A DNA stretch of 64,000 nt from Asanoa ishikariensis (lineage in GTDB: Bacteria > Actinomycetota > Actinomycetes > Mycobacteriales > Micromonosporaceae), in NCBI RefSeq assembly GCF_900107455.1, contig NZ_FNQB01000003.1, forward strand, positions 186,001 to 250,000, written 5' to 3'. The position numbers and the translations under genes were made by a program. Under the pieces are notes generated by a model. The model was given only the letters and a program-made list of their open reading frames with translations, did no database searches and was not told the DNA's origin. Below, in pieces: positions 26,613 through 34,089 of the stretch (its first letter is position 1; the number at the start of each line of letters is the position of its first letter).

Positions 26613-27098
26613 ATGCTCACCACCACCGCACGCACCACGATCGCCTCGGCCACGCCGCCTTCGTCGCCGCGGCTCGTCCTCACCCCTGTCCGGGACCGGC
26701 AGGCGGTTCTCGACGGCGGGTGGTGGCCGCGGTCCTGGGATCCGGTGGCCGAGCTTCCGGGGCTCGTACTGGCCCTGTCCGCCCGCTACGGGACGATCCG
26801 GCAGGTCATGCTCAACAACGTCGCCTGGGACACCCGCTTCAGCCGGCTGGCGGTCGGCGACGGTGTGGTGCGGGTCGGTTGGTTCGCCAGCGTCGACCCG
26901 GCGGTGGTGATCGCCACCACCTACGCCGGTGACCAGGTCGATCTGCTCGTCGTCCCGCCGCGGACCGATGCCGCGGCAGCCGAGAAGGCGATGGCCGAGG
27001 CGGCCGACCCGGCCACGCGTACGCGAGCGCAGCACATCCTCTCCGCCTCACCGACGGCGCCGGGTGGTCACACCGTCCGCCCGATGGTGTCGAGGTGA
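26613..27098 (+). CDS. DUF5994 family protein
   Basis: 161 residues. After a short Thr-rich start the protein has DRQAVLDGGWWPRSWDPVAELPGLV and VAWDTRFSRLAVGDGVVRVGWF, the hallmark of the DUF5994 family of actinobacterial proteins of unknown function. ATG 26613 follows AGGACG. Its 3' end overlaps the convergent desaturase gene by 31 bp. Such proteins often lie in stress-gene clusters, as here, but no function is established. Confidence 0.75.
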   Translation: MLTTTARTTIASATPPSSPRLVLTPVRDRQAVLDGGWWPRSWDPVAELPGLVLALSARYGTIRQVMLNNVAWDTRFSRLAVGDGVVRVGWFASVDPAVVIATTYAGDQVDLLVVPPRTDAAAAEKAMAEAADPATRTRAQHILSASPTAPGGHTVRPMVSR

Positions 27099-28117
27099 CG
27101 TAGGGCCTGCGCGTAGGACGCGACCAACCCGGTCTCGGCGTAGGACACCCGGTGGGCGGCACAGAACTCGCGGACGATGTGCTGGGCGTGCCGCAGGTTG
27201 GCGCGCGGCATCGACGGGAACAGGTGATGCTCGATCTGGTAGTTCAGGCCGCCGAGCGCGAAGTCGGTCAGCCAATGCCCGCGCACGTTGCGCGAGGTGA
27301 GCACCTGGCGCCGCAGGTAGTCGGCGGCGTCCGCGGTACTCAGTTGGGGCATGCCCTTGTGGTTCGGTGCGAAGGAGCAGCCGAGGTAGAGCCCGAACAG
27401 GCCCTGGTGCACGGCGATGAACGCCAGTGCCATCCCCGGAGACAGGACCCAGAACACGAGGCACAGATAGCCGGCGGCGTGTACGCCGAGCAAGGTCAGC
27501 TCGCGTACGCGGGGCCGCGTGGGGTCGCCGACCAGGTAACGCACGCTGGCGACGCGGAGGTTGATCGCCTCCAGCAGCAGCAGCGGGAAGAAGCTCCACG
27601 CCTGGAAGCGGTACAAGAACCGGGCGAGGCCGACGCTGGCCCGCGCCTGGCCGGGGGTGAAGATCAAGGCTCCGGCGCCGACGTCCGGGTCCTTGTCCTC
27701 GTCGTTCGGGTGGGCGTGGTGGCGGCTGTGCTTGTCGACCCACCAGCCGTAGCTGAACCCGACGCCGAGGTTGGCGAGCGCGACGCCGGCGACGTAGTTG
27801 GCCCGGCCGGACCGGAAGATCTGGCGATGACCGGCGTCGTGCCCCAGGAACCCGAGCTGGGTGGAGATCACCGCGAAGTAGGCCGCGGTGGCGAGTTGCC
27901 ACCACGAGTCGCCGATCAGGATGAGGGCGGCGACGCCGACGGCGCACATCGCGGCCATGACGGCGATCTTCCCGAGGTAGTAGCCGGGACGCCGGTCCAA
28001 CAGGCCGGCGTCCTTTATCTCGCGGGAGAGTTCGGCGTACGCGCTTCCCCGGGATCGTTCGTGTGGCACCGCGCCGTTCTTCGCGTACGCGGCCGGGGGT
28101 GTGGTTATCGACGGCAT
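27068..28117 (-). CDS. Membrane fatty acid desaturase (first copy)
   Basis: 349 residues with four hydrophobic segments and three His boxes: HDAGHRQ, HSRHH (in YGWWVDKHSRHH) and QIEHHLFP. These bind the di-iron centre of membrane acyl desaturases, which introduce double bonds into acyl chains. LTSRNVRGHW and NYQIEHHLFPSMPR are near-identical in the second copy (34090-35148), so the genes are paralogues. The start is ATG 28117 behind CAGGAG. A STAS-domain gene ends 31 bp upstream on the same strand, so the two form an operon. Confidence 0.9.
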   Translation of the reverse strand: MPSITTPPAAYAKNGAVPHERSRGSAYAELSREIKDAGLLDRRPGYYLGKIAVMAAMCAVGVAALILIGDSWWQLATAAYFAVISTQLGFLGHDAGHRQIFRSGRANYVAGVALANLGVGFSYGWWVDKHSRHHAHPNDEDKDPDVGAGALIFTPGQARASVGLARFLYRFQAWSFFPLLLLEAINLRVASVRYLVGDPTRPRVRELTLLGVHAAGYLCLVFWVLSPGMALAFIAVHQGLFGLYLGCSFAPNHKGMPQLSTADAADYLRRQVLTSRNVRGHWLTDFALGGLNYQIEHHLFPSMPRANLRHAQHIVREFCAAHRVSYAETGLVASYAQALRHLDTIGRTV

Positions 28118-28148
28118 CGGGGCTCCTGCCACGGGTCGGTACGGCTCG

Positions 28149-28538
28149 TCAGGTGGGCACCGGATCGAGGACGCGTTCGTGCGGATCGAGCCACGCGTCA
28201 GGCAGCCGGTCGGACCGTGCCGCGATGGAGTCGGTCGACGTGAGGCAGAGCAGACGCACGGTCTGCGGGGTGGCTCGGCACAGCAGGGTGACGCAGTCGC
28301 GCGGCACGCCATGGACGAGACGGACCAGGAAGTTGACGAAGGTGGCACCAGCGAAGGACACCTCCGCGAGGTCCACGAACAACCGCGGTGGCGCAAGGCG
28401 ATGGAGGTCAGCAGCGGTGTCCGTCAACACCGCCGCGCAGTCTTCGTCGATTTCGCCGGTCAGCCGCAGGCACGCGACATCGTGCTCGGTGCGCAGCGAT
28501 AGGGAGAAGAATTCGGTGTCGTGCCGAAAAGTCGTCAT
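28149..28538 (-). CDS. STAS-domain protein (anti-sigma-factor antagonist type)
   Basis: 129 residues. CLRLTGEIDEDCAAVLTDTAADL and LFVDLAEVSFAGATFVNFLVRLVHG follow the STAS fold of SpoIIAA/RsbV-like antagonists. The segment after DLAEVSF usually carries a phosphorylatable Ser (DSSG); here it is AGAT, leaving a Thr as the only candidate. It would normally bind an anti-sigma kinase, but none is adjacent. It is first in an operon with the desaturase gene 31 bp downstream. Confidence 0.8.
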   Translation of the reverse strand: MTTFRHDTEFFSLSLRTEHDVACLRLTGEIDEDCAAVLTDTAADLHRLAPPRLFVDLAEVSFAGATFVNFLVRLVHGVPRDCVTLLCRATPQTVRLLCLTSTDSIAARSDRLPDAWLDPHERVLDPVPT

Positions 28539-28793
28539 GTCCGCCCTCGGATTCGCCGAACGCGAATGCCGAGGTCTGGGGCATCGCCCGCAATTGGACG
28601 ACGCAAGTCTAACCCCAGGTGCCGCGTCGCCGACGACTCCTGCGGGCGGAGCGTAGGGTATGTGTGAAAAACGTCTGCCCTGGTCCCCGGCAGCGCCGAC
28701 TTCACAAAGAAGGTGCGGCCCACCCATGGCATCGATCCGTCCCGCATTGATCCGGGCGGCCGGCGTGCGTCCGCACCGAGTCAGGTCGCGACG

Positions 28794-29528
28794 ATGAGTG
28801 CCGCGGCGGACCGGTGGGCCCGGGCGCACGAGTTGATCGCCGAACAGCCCGGCCAGGCTGACCGGCCGGGCAACGTCGCTGACGCGCTGCGCCGGATCTG
28901 CGGCGCCACCGCGACCGCACTCACCGCGTCCGGGGTCGGGGTCAGCGTGGTGACCGGCGAGGGCGAGTGGGGCTTGGCCATCGCATCGAGCCCTGCCAGC
29001 CAACTCCTGGAGGAGTTGCAGTTCACGCTCGGGGAAGGGCCGTGCATGGACGCCATGGCGACCGGACGCCCGGTCCTGGTCGCGGACGTGGCCGGTGACG
29101 CGACCGACCGCTGGCCGATCTACAGCTCGGCGGTGCGGGAGAGGGGAGTGCGGTCGGTGTTCGCGTTCCCGTTGCTGGCCGGGTCCGCGAGCGTGGGCGT
29201 CCTCGACGTCTTCCGGGGCCGGCCTGGCGCGATGGACGAAGAGGACGTCGCGCAATCGCTGACCTTCGCGGCGATCGCGCGTACCGCCGTCCTCGACGGA
29301 CAGCACGAGGCGTCGGTCGACGACGTGCCGGACGGTTTCGACGAGAGTCCGGGTTATCGCACGGAGGTCTTCCAGGCCCAGGGGATGGTGATGGTGCAGC
29401 TCGGTGTCACGCTCGCCGAAGCGTTGCTGCGCCTGCGCGCGCATGCGTACGCCAACGAACGCACGCTCGCGGATGTCGCCCGCGACGTGGTCGCGCGCAC
29501 GGTGCGCTTCGATCGGGAACAGCAGTGA
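28794..29528 (+). CDS. GAF-ANTAR regulatory protein (first of tandem pair)
   Basis: 244 residues. Residues about 35-170 form a GAF-type sensor domain (LGEGPCMDAMATGRPVLVADV) and the C-terminal 60 are an ANTAR domain (AQGMVMVQLGVTLAEALLRLRAHAYANERTL). ANTAR domains bind dual hairpins in RNA and cause antitermination. It is divergent from the STAS gene and followed 19 bp later by a paralogous GAF-ANTAR gene. Confidence 0.9.
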   Translation: MSAAADRWARAHELIAEQPGQADRPGNVADALRRICGATATALTASGVGVSVVTGEGEWGLAIASSPASQLLEELQFTLGEGPCMDAMATGRPVLVADVAGDATDRWPIYSSAVRERGVRSVFAFPLLAGSASVGVLDVFRGRPGAMDEEDVAQSLTFAAIARTAVLDGQHEASVDDVPDGFDESPGYRTEVFQAQGMVMVQLGVTLAEALLRLRAHAYANERTLADVARDVVARTVRFDREQQ

Positions 29529-29547
29529 CAGGGGTACGGAGGTTGCC

Positions 29548-30276
29548 GTGACCACTCTTTCCGCACAGCGGTTGGCCGAGGTGTTCGTCGAGGTGTCCGA
29601 CACCCTCGTCGACGAGTTCGACCTGGTCGAGTTCCTGCACGTGCTCACCATGCGCACGGCGGAGATCGCTTCGGCCAGCGTGGTCGGTCTGGTCCTCGCC
29701 GACCGCCAGGGTCATCTGCATTTCATGGCGGCCTCCCGCGAGGACGCCCGGTTGCTGGAGCTCTTCCAGCTCCAGAACGACGAAGGCCCCTGCCTCGACG
29801 CGTTCCGCAGTGGCACCGCGGTGGTCAACACCGACCTGCGCGAGGACGGTGGGCGCTGGCCGCTGTTCGCGCCGCACGCCACCGCGGCCGGGTTCCGTTC
29901 CGTGCACGCGTTTCCACTGCGCCTCCGGGCGCAGGTGATCGGCGCGCTCAACGTGTTCGGCACGAACGCCGCGAGCCTTGATCGTGACGACGTGCCACTG
30001 GTGCAGGCCTTGGCCGACCTGGCATCGATCGCGCTCGTGCAGGAACGCACGATCCGGCAGGGACAGGTGCTGGCCGAACAGCTGCAGGGCGCCCTCAACA
30101 GCCGGATCGTCATCGAACAGGCCAAGGGCGCCGTGGCGCAGCACCGCGGGGTCAGCGTGGACGAGGCGTTCGAGCTGATCCGCGGTTTCGCCCGAGGCAA
30201 CAACCGTCGGCTGGGCGACGTCGCGCGTGCGGTGGTCGCCGGCGCGGACGGCCTCGGCGGTCTCATCCGCCCCTGA
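29548..30276 (+). CDS. GAF-ANTAR regulatory protein (second of tandem pair)
   Basis: 242 residues. The GAF domain (LQNDEGPCLDAFRSGTAVVNTDLREDG) and the C-terminal ANTAR domain (SRIVIEQAKGAVAQHRGVSVDEAFELIRGFARGNNRRL) are clear. GTG 29548 follows GGAGG. Tandem GAF-ANTAR genes probably arose by duplication and may form heterodimers, which is inference. It converges with the sigma-like gene B. Confidence 0.9.
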   Translation: MTTLSAQRLAEVFVEVSDTLVDEFDLVEFLHVLTMRTAEIASASVVGLVLADRQGHLHFMAASREDARLLELFQLQNDEGPCLDAFRSGTAVVNTDLREDGGRWPLFAPHATAAGFRSVHAFPLRLRAQVIGALNVFGTNAASLDRDDVPLVQALADLASIALVQERTIRQGQVLAEQLQGALNSRIVIEQAKGAVAQHRGVSVDEAFELIRGFARGNNRRLGDVARAVVAGADGLGGLIRP

Positions 30277-30289
30277 GCCCGACGCTCAG
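30273..30289. terminator. Small convergent hairpin
   Basis: CTGAGC (30273-30278) and GCTCAG (30284-30289) form a 6-bp stem over a 5-nt loop. It spans the stop codons of both converging genes and may be a weak bidirectional terminator. Confidence 0.35.
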
Positions 30290-30786
30290 ACCGTGGCGTC
30301 CAGCGGCGGCAGGACCCGGAGCCGAGCGGCGGCTACCGTTTGGCGAACGTCGGGCGCGATGACCGACATGAGCTCCCGAACCTGACGTTCGACGTCCGTT
30401 TCAGGGATCTGCAAGGTCTGGGCCGCTTGCTTGAGATCGTGACCGCCGAACACGGTCAGCGCCAGGATCGCCTCTGGTGTCCCGGCTGATCGCCGCGTCG
30501 CGGTCCCGAATCGTTCGATGGCCGCCAGCCGTCCGATGCACCGCCAGAAGACGGAGCGGGCCAGTGCGACGCGGGTGTGTCCGCTCGACGCGCGGGGGTA
30601 CTGGATCGGCCGGCAGGCGGTGGCGAGTGTCGCGGCGACGACGTCGCTCGCAGCGTCGATGTCGTCGAGCAGGATCGCCGCCAGGCAGAGCAGGGGGCCG
30701 GCGTGGTGGCGACACAACGCGCGCCCATGCGCACGGCGCCGGCGCTCGATGGTCGTGATGGAGGCAGGCAGGGCTCGGATGGTCAT
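30286..30786 (-). CDS. Degenerate sigma-factor-like protein B
   Basis: 166 residues. The N-terminal helices (LDDIDAASDVVAATLATAC) resemble sigma region 2, and ILALTVFGGHDLKQAAQTLQIPETDVERQVREL resembles the region 4 helix-turn-helix of ECF sigma factors. The first part is weakly conserved, so promoter recognition is uncertain. ATG 30786 follows CGAGGT; a GTG at 30825 would place the start inside the shared 26-bp element, which argues against it. Confidence 0.55.
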   Translation of the reverse strand: MTIRALPASITTIERRRRAHGRALCRHHAGPLLCLAAILLDDIDAASDVVAATLATACRPIQYPRASSGHTRVALARSVFWRCIGRLAAIERFGTATRRSAGTPEAILALTVFGGHDLKQAAQTLQIPETDVERQVRELMSVIAPDVRQTVAAARLRVLPPLDATV

Positions 30787-30820
30787 CGCGTACCTCGGCG
30801 GGTCAGCGTTCGCGGAAACT

Positions 30821-30846
30821 GACACGCCGCCGGGGTCTGGAGCGGC
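30821..30846 (-). repeat. Shared 26-bp upstream element, copy 2
   Basis: It differs at 3 of 26 positions from 26339-26364 and lies 35 bp before sigma-like gene B in the same orientation and spacing. Unlike copy 1 it has no partner arm for a hairpin, so the shared signal is probably in DNA or promoter sequence rather than RNA structure. Confidence 0.6.
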
Positions 30847-30979
30847 TTTGCGAGCCTAGCGCCGGCCCCAGCGCCACAGCACATATCGACGCAGCGGGCA
30901 CCTCCAATGAGGACGGCGATTCCCCGCACAGACGGCGGTGGCCGGCGTCAGAGACGCCGGCCACCCAGGTTGCTTCAGA

Positions 30980-31153
30980 TCAGCGCTTGAACGCGTCCTT
31001 GATCTTCTCGCCGGCCTGCTTCACGTCCGCCGAGGCCTTGTCGCCACGACCCTCGTTCTCGAGGTCCTTGTCGTCGGTGGCCTTGCCCACGTGCTCCTTG
31101 ACTTCGCCGCCGGCCTCTTGGGCCTTGTTCTTGGCCTTGTCATCGAGTCCCAT
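30980..31153 (-). CDS. CsbD family stress protein
   Basis: A 57-residue gene. The protein runs MGLDDKAKNKAQEAGG and has KEHVGKATDDKDLENEGRGDKASADVKQAGEKIKDAFKR: the charged, hydrophilic CsbD-like composition with a GDKAxxDVKQ core. CsbD proteins are general-stress proteins of unknown mechanism, controlled by SigB in Bacillus. A GGGGAC ribosome site precedes the ATG and a SigB-like promoter lies about 70 bp upstream. Confidence 0.85.
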   Translation of the reverse strand: MGLDDKAKNKAQEAGGEVKEHVGKATDDKDLENEGRGDKASADVKQAGEKIKDAFKR

Positions 31154-31221
31154 GCGTCCCCATCTCTGTGCACCCGCGCCGCCACGGATCTCTCTTGCGC
31201 GGCGCGTGGTGTCTAGGAGGA

Positions 31222-31246
31222 ATGCCCGCGAAACCGCGAACGAAAC
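31222..31246 (-). promoter_or_regulatory. SigB/SigF-type promoter of the CsbD gene
   Basis: On the minus strand GTTT (31246-31243), 15 bp, then GGGCAT (31227-31222) match the general-stress consensus except for C at position 4 of the -10 element. The same GTTT-15-GGGTAT layout precedes the diacylglycerol kinase gene. The SigB/F-family gene is adjacent. Transcription would start near 31215. Confidence 0.5.
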
Positions 31247-31397
31247 GCTGGCCTCGCGACGGCGCTAGCTGGGATGCCTCATCCTTTCGGCTAGCTATTA
31301 GCTGGCCGTTCGGCTACGGTTGCCCTGGATCAAGCAATCGAGGGGTCTCCCAACCTGGCGAGTCGGGCCGACCGGACGAACAGGTTGAGGAGCGACG

Positions 31398-32207
31398 ATG
31401 ACCACCGTTACCGTGCGGCGCAGCAGGGCCGATACCGTCACCGACGAGCGGCACGCGACGACCGCGACCACCCTGCTGGCCGCGTTCACCTCCCTCCCCG
31501 TCGACCATCCCCGGCGGGCCCTGGCCCGCGAGCGCGCGATCAACGCCTGGCTCCCGCTCGCCCGACACCTCGCCCACCGTTACGCGGGTCGCGGCGAGCC
31601 GACCGACGACCTGGTGCAGACCGCGTCGCTCGGGCTGGTGAAGGCGATCGACCGGTTCGACGCCGACCGCGGCATCGACTTCGCGGGCTTCGCCATCCCG
31701 ACCATCGTCGGCGAGATCAAACGCCACTTCCGGGACCGGACCTGGTCCGTGCGGGTGCCGCGCCGGCTCCAGGAACTGCGCCTGGCGATCACGACCGCGA
31801 ACAACACGCTGACGCACACGCTGGGTCGCTCACCGACCGTCGCGGACATCGCCGTGCATCTCGGCGTCAGCGAGGACGACGTGATCGACGGGCTTGAGGG
31901 CGCCCGTGCCTACCGCGCCACCTCGCTGTCGACCCCGATCGGCCACGGCGACAACACGGGGGAGCTGGGTGACCTGCTCGGTGGCGTCGACGACGGCTTC
32001 GAGCTCACCGAGAACCGCCTGGTGCTCGGGCGTGCGCTCGGTGTGCTCGACGACCGGGAGCGCCGGATCCTGACCCTGCGCTTCTTCGGCAACCTCACGC
32101 AGTTGCAGATCGCCGAGCAGATCGGCATCTCCCAGATGCACGTGTCCCGTCTGATCACCCGCGCCCTGGCCACGCTGCGCCGGCACCTCGAAGACCACCG
32201 CGGCTGA
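31398..32207 (+). CDS. RNA polymerase sigma factor, SigB/SigF/SigG family
   Basis: 269 residues. Region 2 reads LVQTASLGLVKAIDRFDADRGIDFAGFAIPTIVGEIKRHFRD, region 3 has GRSPTVADIAVHLGVSEDDVIDGLEGARAY, and region 4 ends QIAEQIGISQMHVSRLITRALATLR. These are the signatures of the actinobacterial SigB/SigF stress family. ATG 31398 follows GAGGAG. It is the natural candidate to read the GTTT-N15-GGGTAT-like promoters nearby. No RsbW/RsbV pair is directly adjacent; the nearest antagonist-like gene is STAS 28149-28538. Confidence 0.9.
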   Translation: MTTVTVRRSRADTVTDERHATTATTLLAAFTSLPVDHPRRALARERAINAWLPLARHLAHRYAGRGEPTDDLVQTASLGLVKAIDRFDADRGIDFAGFAIPTIVGEIKRHFRDRTWSVRVPRRLQELRLAITTANNTLTHTLGRSPTVADIAVHLGVSEDDVIDGLEGARAYRATSLSTPIGHGDNTGELGDLLGGVDDGFELTENRLVLGRALGVLDDRERRILTLRFFGNLTQLQIAEQIGISQMHVSRLITRALATLRRHLEDHRG

Positions 32208-32220
32208 GGCGACGGGCCGG

Positions 32221-32856
32221 TCAGGCGTCGAGGTACGCCAGGACGGCCAGGACACGGCGGTTGTCGTCGTCCGAGGGCGGCATGTCCAGCTTCGTCAGTA
32301 TGTTGTTGATGTGCTTGCTCACCGCCTTCTCGGTGATGCGCAGCTTGGCCGCGATCGCGGCGTTGGAGCGGCCTTCGGCCATCTCGCCGAGCACCTCGCG
32401 TTCCCGGGGGGTGAGGACCGCCAACGGCTCCCGACGGGCGAGGAGCTGTGCGATCACCTCGTGGTCCATGGCGGTGCCGCCGGCCGCGATCCGGCGGACG
32501 GACTCGACGAACTCGTCGACGTTCGACACGCGATCCTTGAGCAGGTAGCCCACCCCGCCGTGCGGAGTGCTGAGCAGTTCCCGGGCGTACAGGGTCTGCA
32601 CGTGCTGGGAGAGCATCAGGATCGGCAGCCCGGGTATCTCGGTGCGGGCCGCGATCGCGGCCTGCAGGCCCTCGTCGGTGAACGTCGGCGGGAGGCGCAC
32701 GTCGATGACCGCCACGTCCGGCTTGTGCTCCAGCAGGGCGGGCAGCAATGCCGGGCCGTTGTCGACGGCGGCGACGACCTCGAAGTCGAAGGCCTGCAGC
32801 AGCCGGATCAGCCCGTACCTCAGGAGGGCATGGTCCTCGGCGATGACAACGCGCAC
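32221..32856 (-). CDS. NarL/LuxR-type response regulator (DesR-like candidate)
   Basis: 211 residues. The receiver domain has Asp8, phosphoacceptor Asp52 (VIDVRLPP) and the conserved K in LLKDRV. A LuxR-type helix-turn-helix follows: LTPREREVLGEMAEGRSNAAIAAKLRITEKAVSKHINNILTKL. Its start overlaps the histidine kinase gene by 37 bp, so the two are translationally coupled. The pair is divergent from a desaturase gene, as with DesK-DesR in Bacillus. Confidence 0.9.
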   Translation of the reverse strand: MRVVIAEDHALLRYGLIRLLQAFDFEVVAAVDNGPALLPALLEHKPDVAVIDVRLPPTFTDEGLQAAIAARTEIPGLPILMLSQHVQTLYARELLSTPHGGVGYLLKDRVSNVDEFVESVRRIAAGGTAMDHEVIAQLLARREPLAVLTPREREVLGEMAEGRSNAAIAAKLRITEKAVSKHINNILTKLDMPPSDDDNRRVLAVLAYLDA

Positions 32857-33998
32857 GGCACCTCCATGGTGATCACAGTGGGTCCCCCCGGTGGGCTCGA
32901 CAGGGCGATCGTGCCGTCGAAGGCCGCGAGCCGGCGTTCGATGCCGAGCAGACCCGTACCGCCCGCGGGGTCGGCCCCTCCCGCGCCGTCGTCGGAGACG
33001 ACGATGGTCAGCGCCCGGTCCGCGTGCCGCAGCGACACCGATCCGGTACGCGAACGGCTGTGCCGGATCAGGTTGGTCAACACCTCGGCGACGGCGAAGT
33101 AGGCCGCGGACTCCACCGGTGCGTCGGGCCGGCCCGGCAGGTCGCCCTCGACGACTATGGGGACCGGCAGGCTTAGCGCCAGTGCCCGGACCGCGCCACC
33201 GAGGCCACGTTCGGCGAGCACCGGCGGGTGGATGCCGCGGACGAGGTGCCGCAGCTCGACCAGCGCGGCGCCGCTGGACTCACGCGCCTCGGCGAGCAGT
33301 TTGTGTGCCTCCGCGGGGTTCCGGTCCATCAGCTTGTCGGCCAGACCGATCACCATGCTCAGCGAGACCAGCCTGGCCTGGACGCCGTCGTGCAGGTCGC
33401 GCTCGATGCGCCGAAGCTCGGCCGCCTGGGCGTCGACCGTGTCGGCCCGGGTCACCGTGAGCTGCGTGACCCGCAGCCGGAGGTCGGCGGACCTGGTCGG
33501 TGCCAGGAAGAGCCGGGCGAAATGGGCGTCGAAGCGGCGCACCGGCAGCGCCAGCGCCGCGAGGCCGTACAGCGGCAGCAGGATCGTGATGGTTCCGAGC
33601 CCGAGCCCGACGATCGCGCCAGGCACCAGCCAGGCGAGGTCCCGCCAGGTGGCCGCGTCGGTCACAGTCCACCGGAAGTACCGCCAGCCACCGGGGATGG
33701 CCCGTTGCGGCGCCGGATGGTATGGCCGGGGCACGAGCACACCGGTCCGTGAGGCGCGTCTGCGCTCCAGGTCGGTCCGCAACCGGACCAGCTTCGTCGT
33801 CCACAGCACCAACGCCAGACCGAGATAGGGCACCGGGGTCAGCCCCAGGGCGAGGACCGACAGGAGCAGCAGCGGGATGTTCGTGGCCGCCAGGCCGATC
33901 GTGGTCGACCCGTCGAGCACGCAGTGTGACGCCCGCCTGACCCATCGGTCCAGCCGTCCACTGCTTCCGGGTATCTCCACGGGTCCAATAGTGCCCAC
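32820..33998 (-). CDS. Membrane sensor histidine kinase (NarX/DesK type)
   Basis: 392 residues. The N-terminal half has four hydrophobic segments in two hairpins (about 33-70 and 125-160). It is followed by a HisKA_3 helix with RIERDLHDGVQARLVSLSMVIGLA and an ATPase domain with VLTNLIRHSRS (N box) and DDGAGG (G1 box). This is the DesK/LiaS class of kinases, which often sense membrane state. It starts 91 bp from the divergent desaturase gene. Confidence 0.9.
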   Translation of the reverse strand: MGTIGPVEIPGSSGRLDRWVRRASHCVLDGSTTIGLAATNIPLLLLSVLALGLTPVPYLGLALVLWTTKLVRLRTDLERRRASRTGVLVPRPYHPAPQRAIPGGWRYFRWTVTDAATWRDLAWLVPGAIVGLGLGTITILLPLYGLAALALPVRRFDAHFARLFLAPTRSADLRLRVTQLTVTRADTVDAQAAELRRIERDLHDGVQARLVSLSMVIGLADKLMDRNPAEAHKLLAEARESSGAALVELRHLVRGIHPPVLAERGLGGAVRALALSLPVPIVVEGDLPGRPDAPVESAAYFAVAEVLTNLIRHSRSRTGSVSLRHADRALTIVVSDDGAGGADPAGGTGLLGIERRLAAFDGTIALSSPPGGPTVITMEVPCALSSPRTMPS

Positions 33999-34019
33999 TC
34001 GTCTCGCGGTCGAAGAGTA

Positions 34020-34029
34020 GTGCTAGCAC
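34020..34029. promoter_or_regulatory. Palindrome GTGCTAGCAC between kinase and desaturase genes
   Basis: A perfect 10-bp palindrome lies in the 91-bp gap between the divergent histidine kinase (ATG 33998) and desaturase (ATG 34090) starts. It is the most symmetrical site in the gap and a candidate response-regulator operator. Confidence 0.4.
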
Positions 34030-34089
34030 CACCTCGCCGGAGGGCGTAGCGCTCCTGACGGCCCGGCCCGCATCCGGTTTGCTGGGAAC

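Noticed and set aside
28656-28661. GGGTAT before the first GAF-ANTAR gene as a SigB promoter
   Set aside because: No GTTT or similar -35 element lies 14-16 bp upstream.
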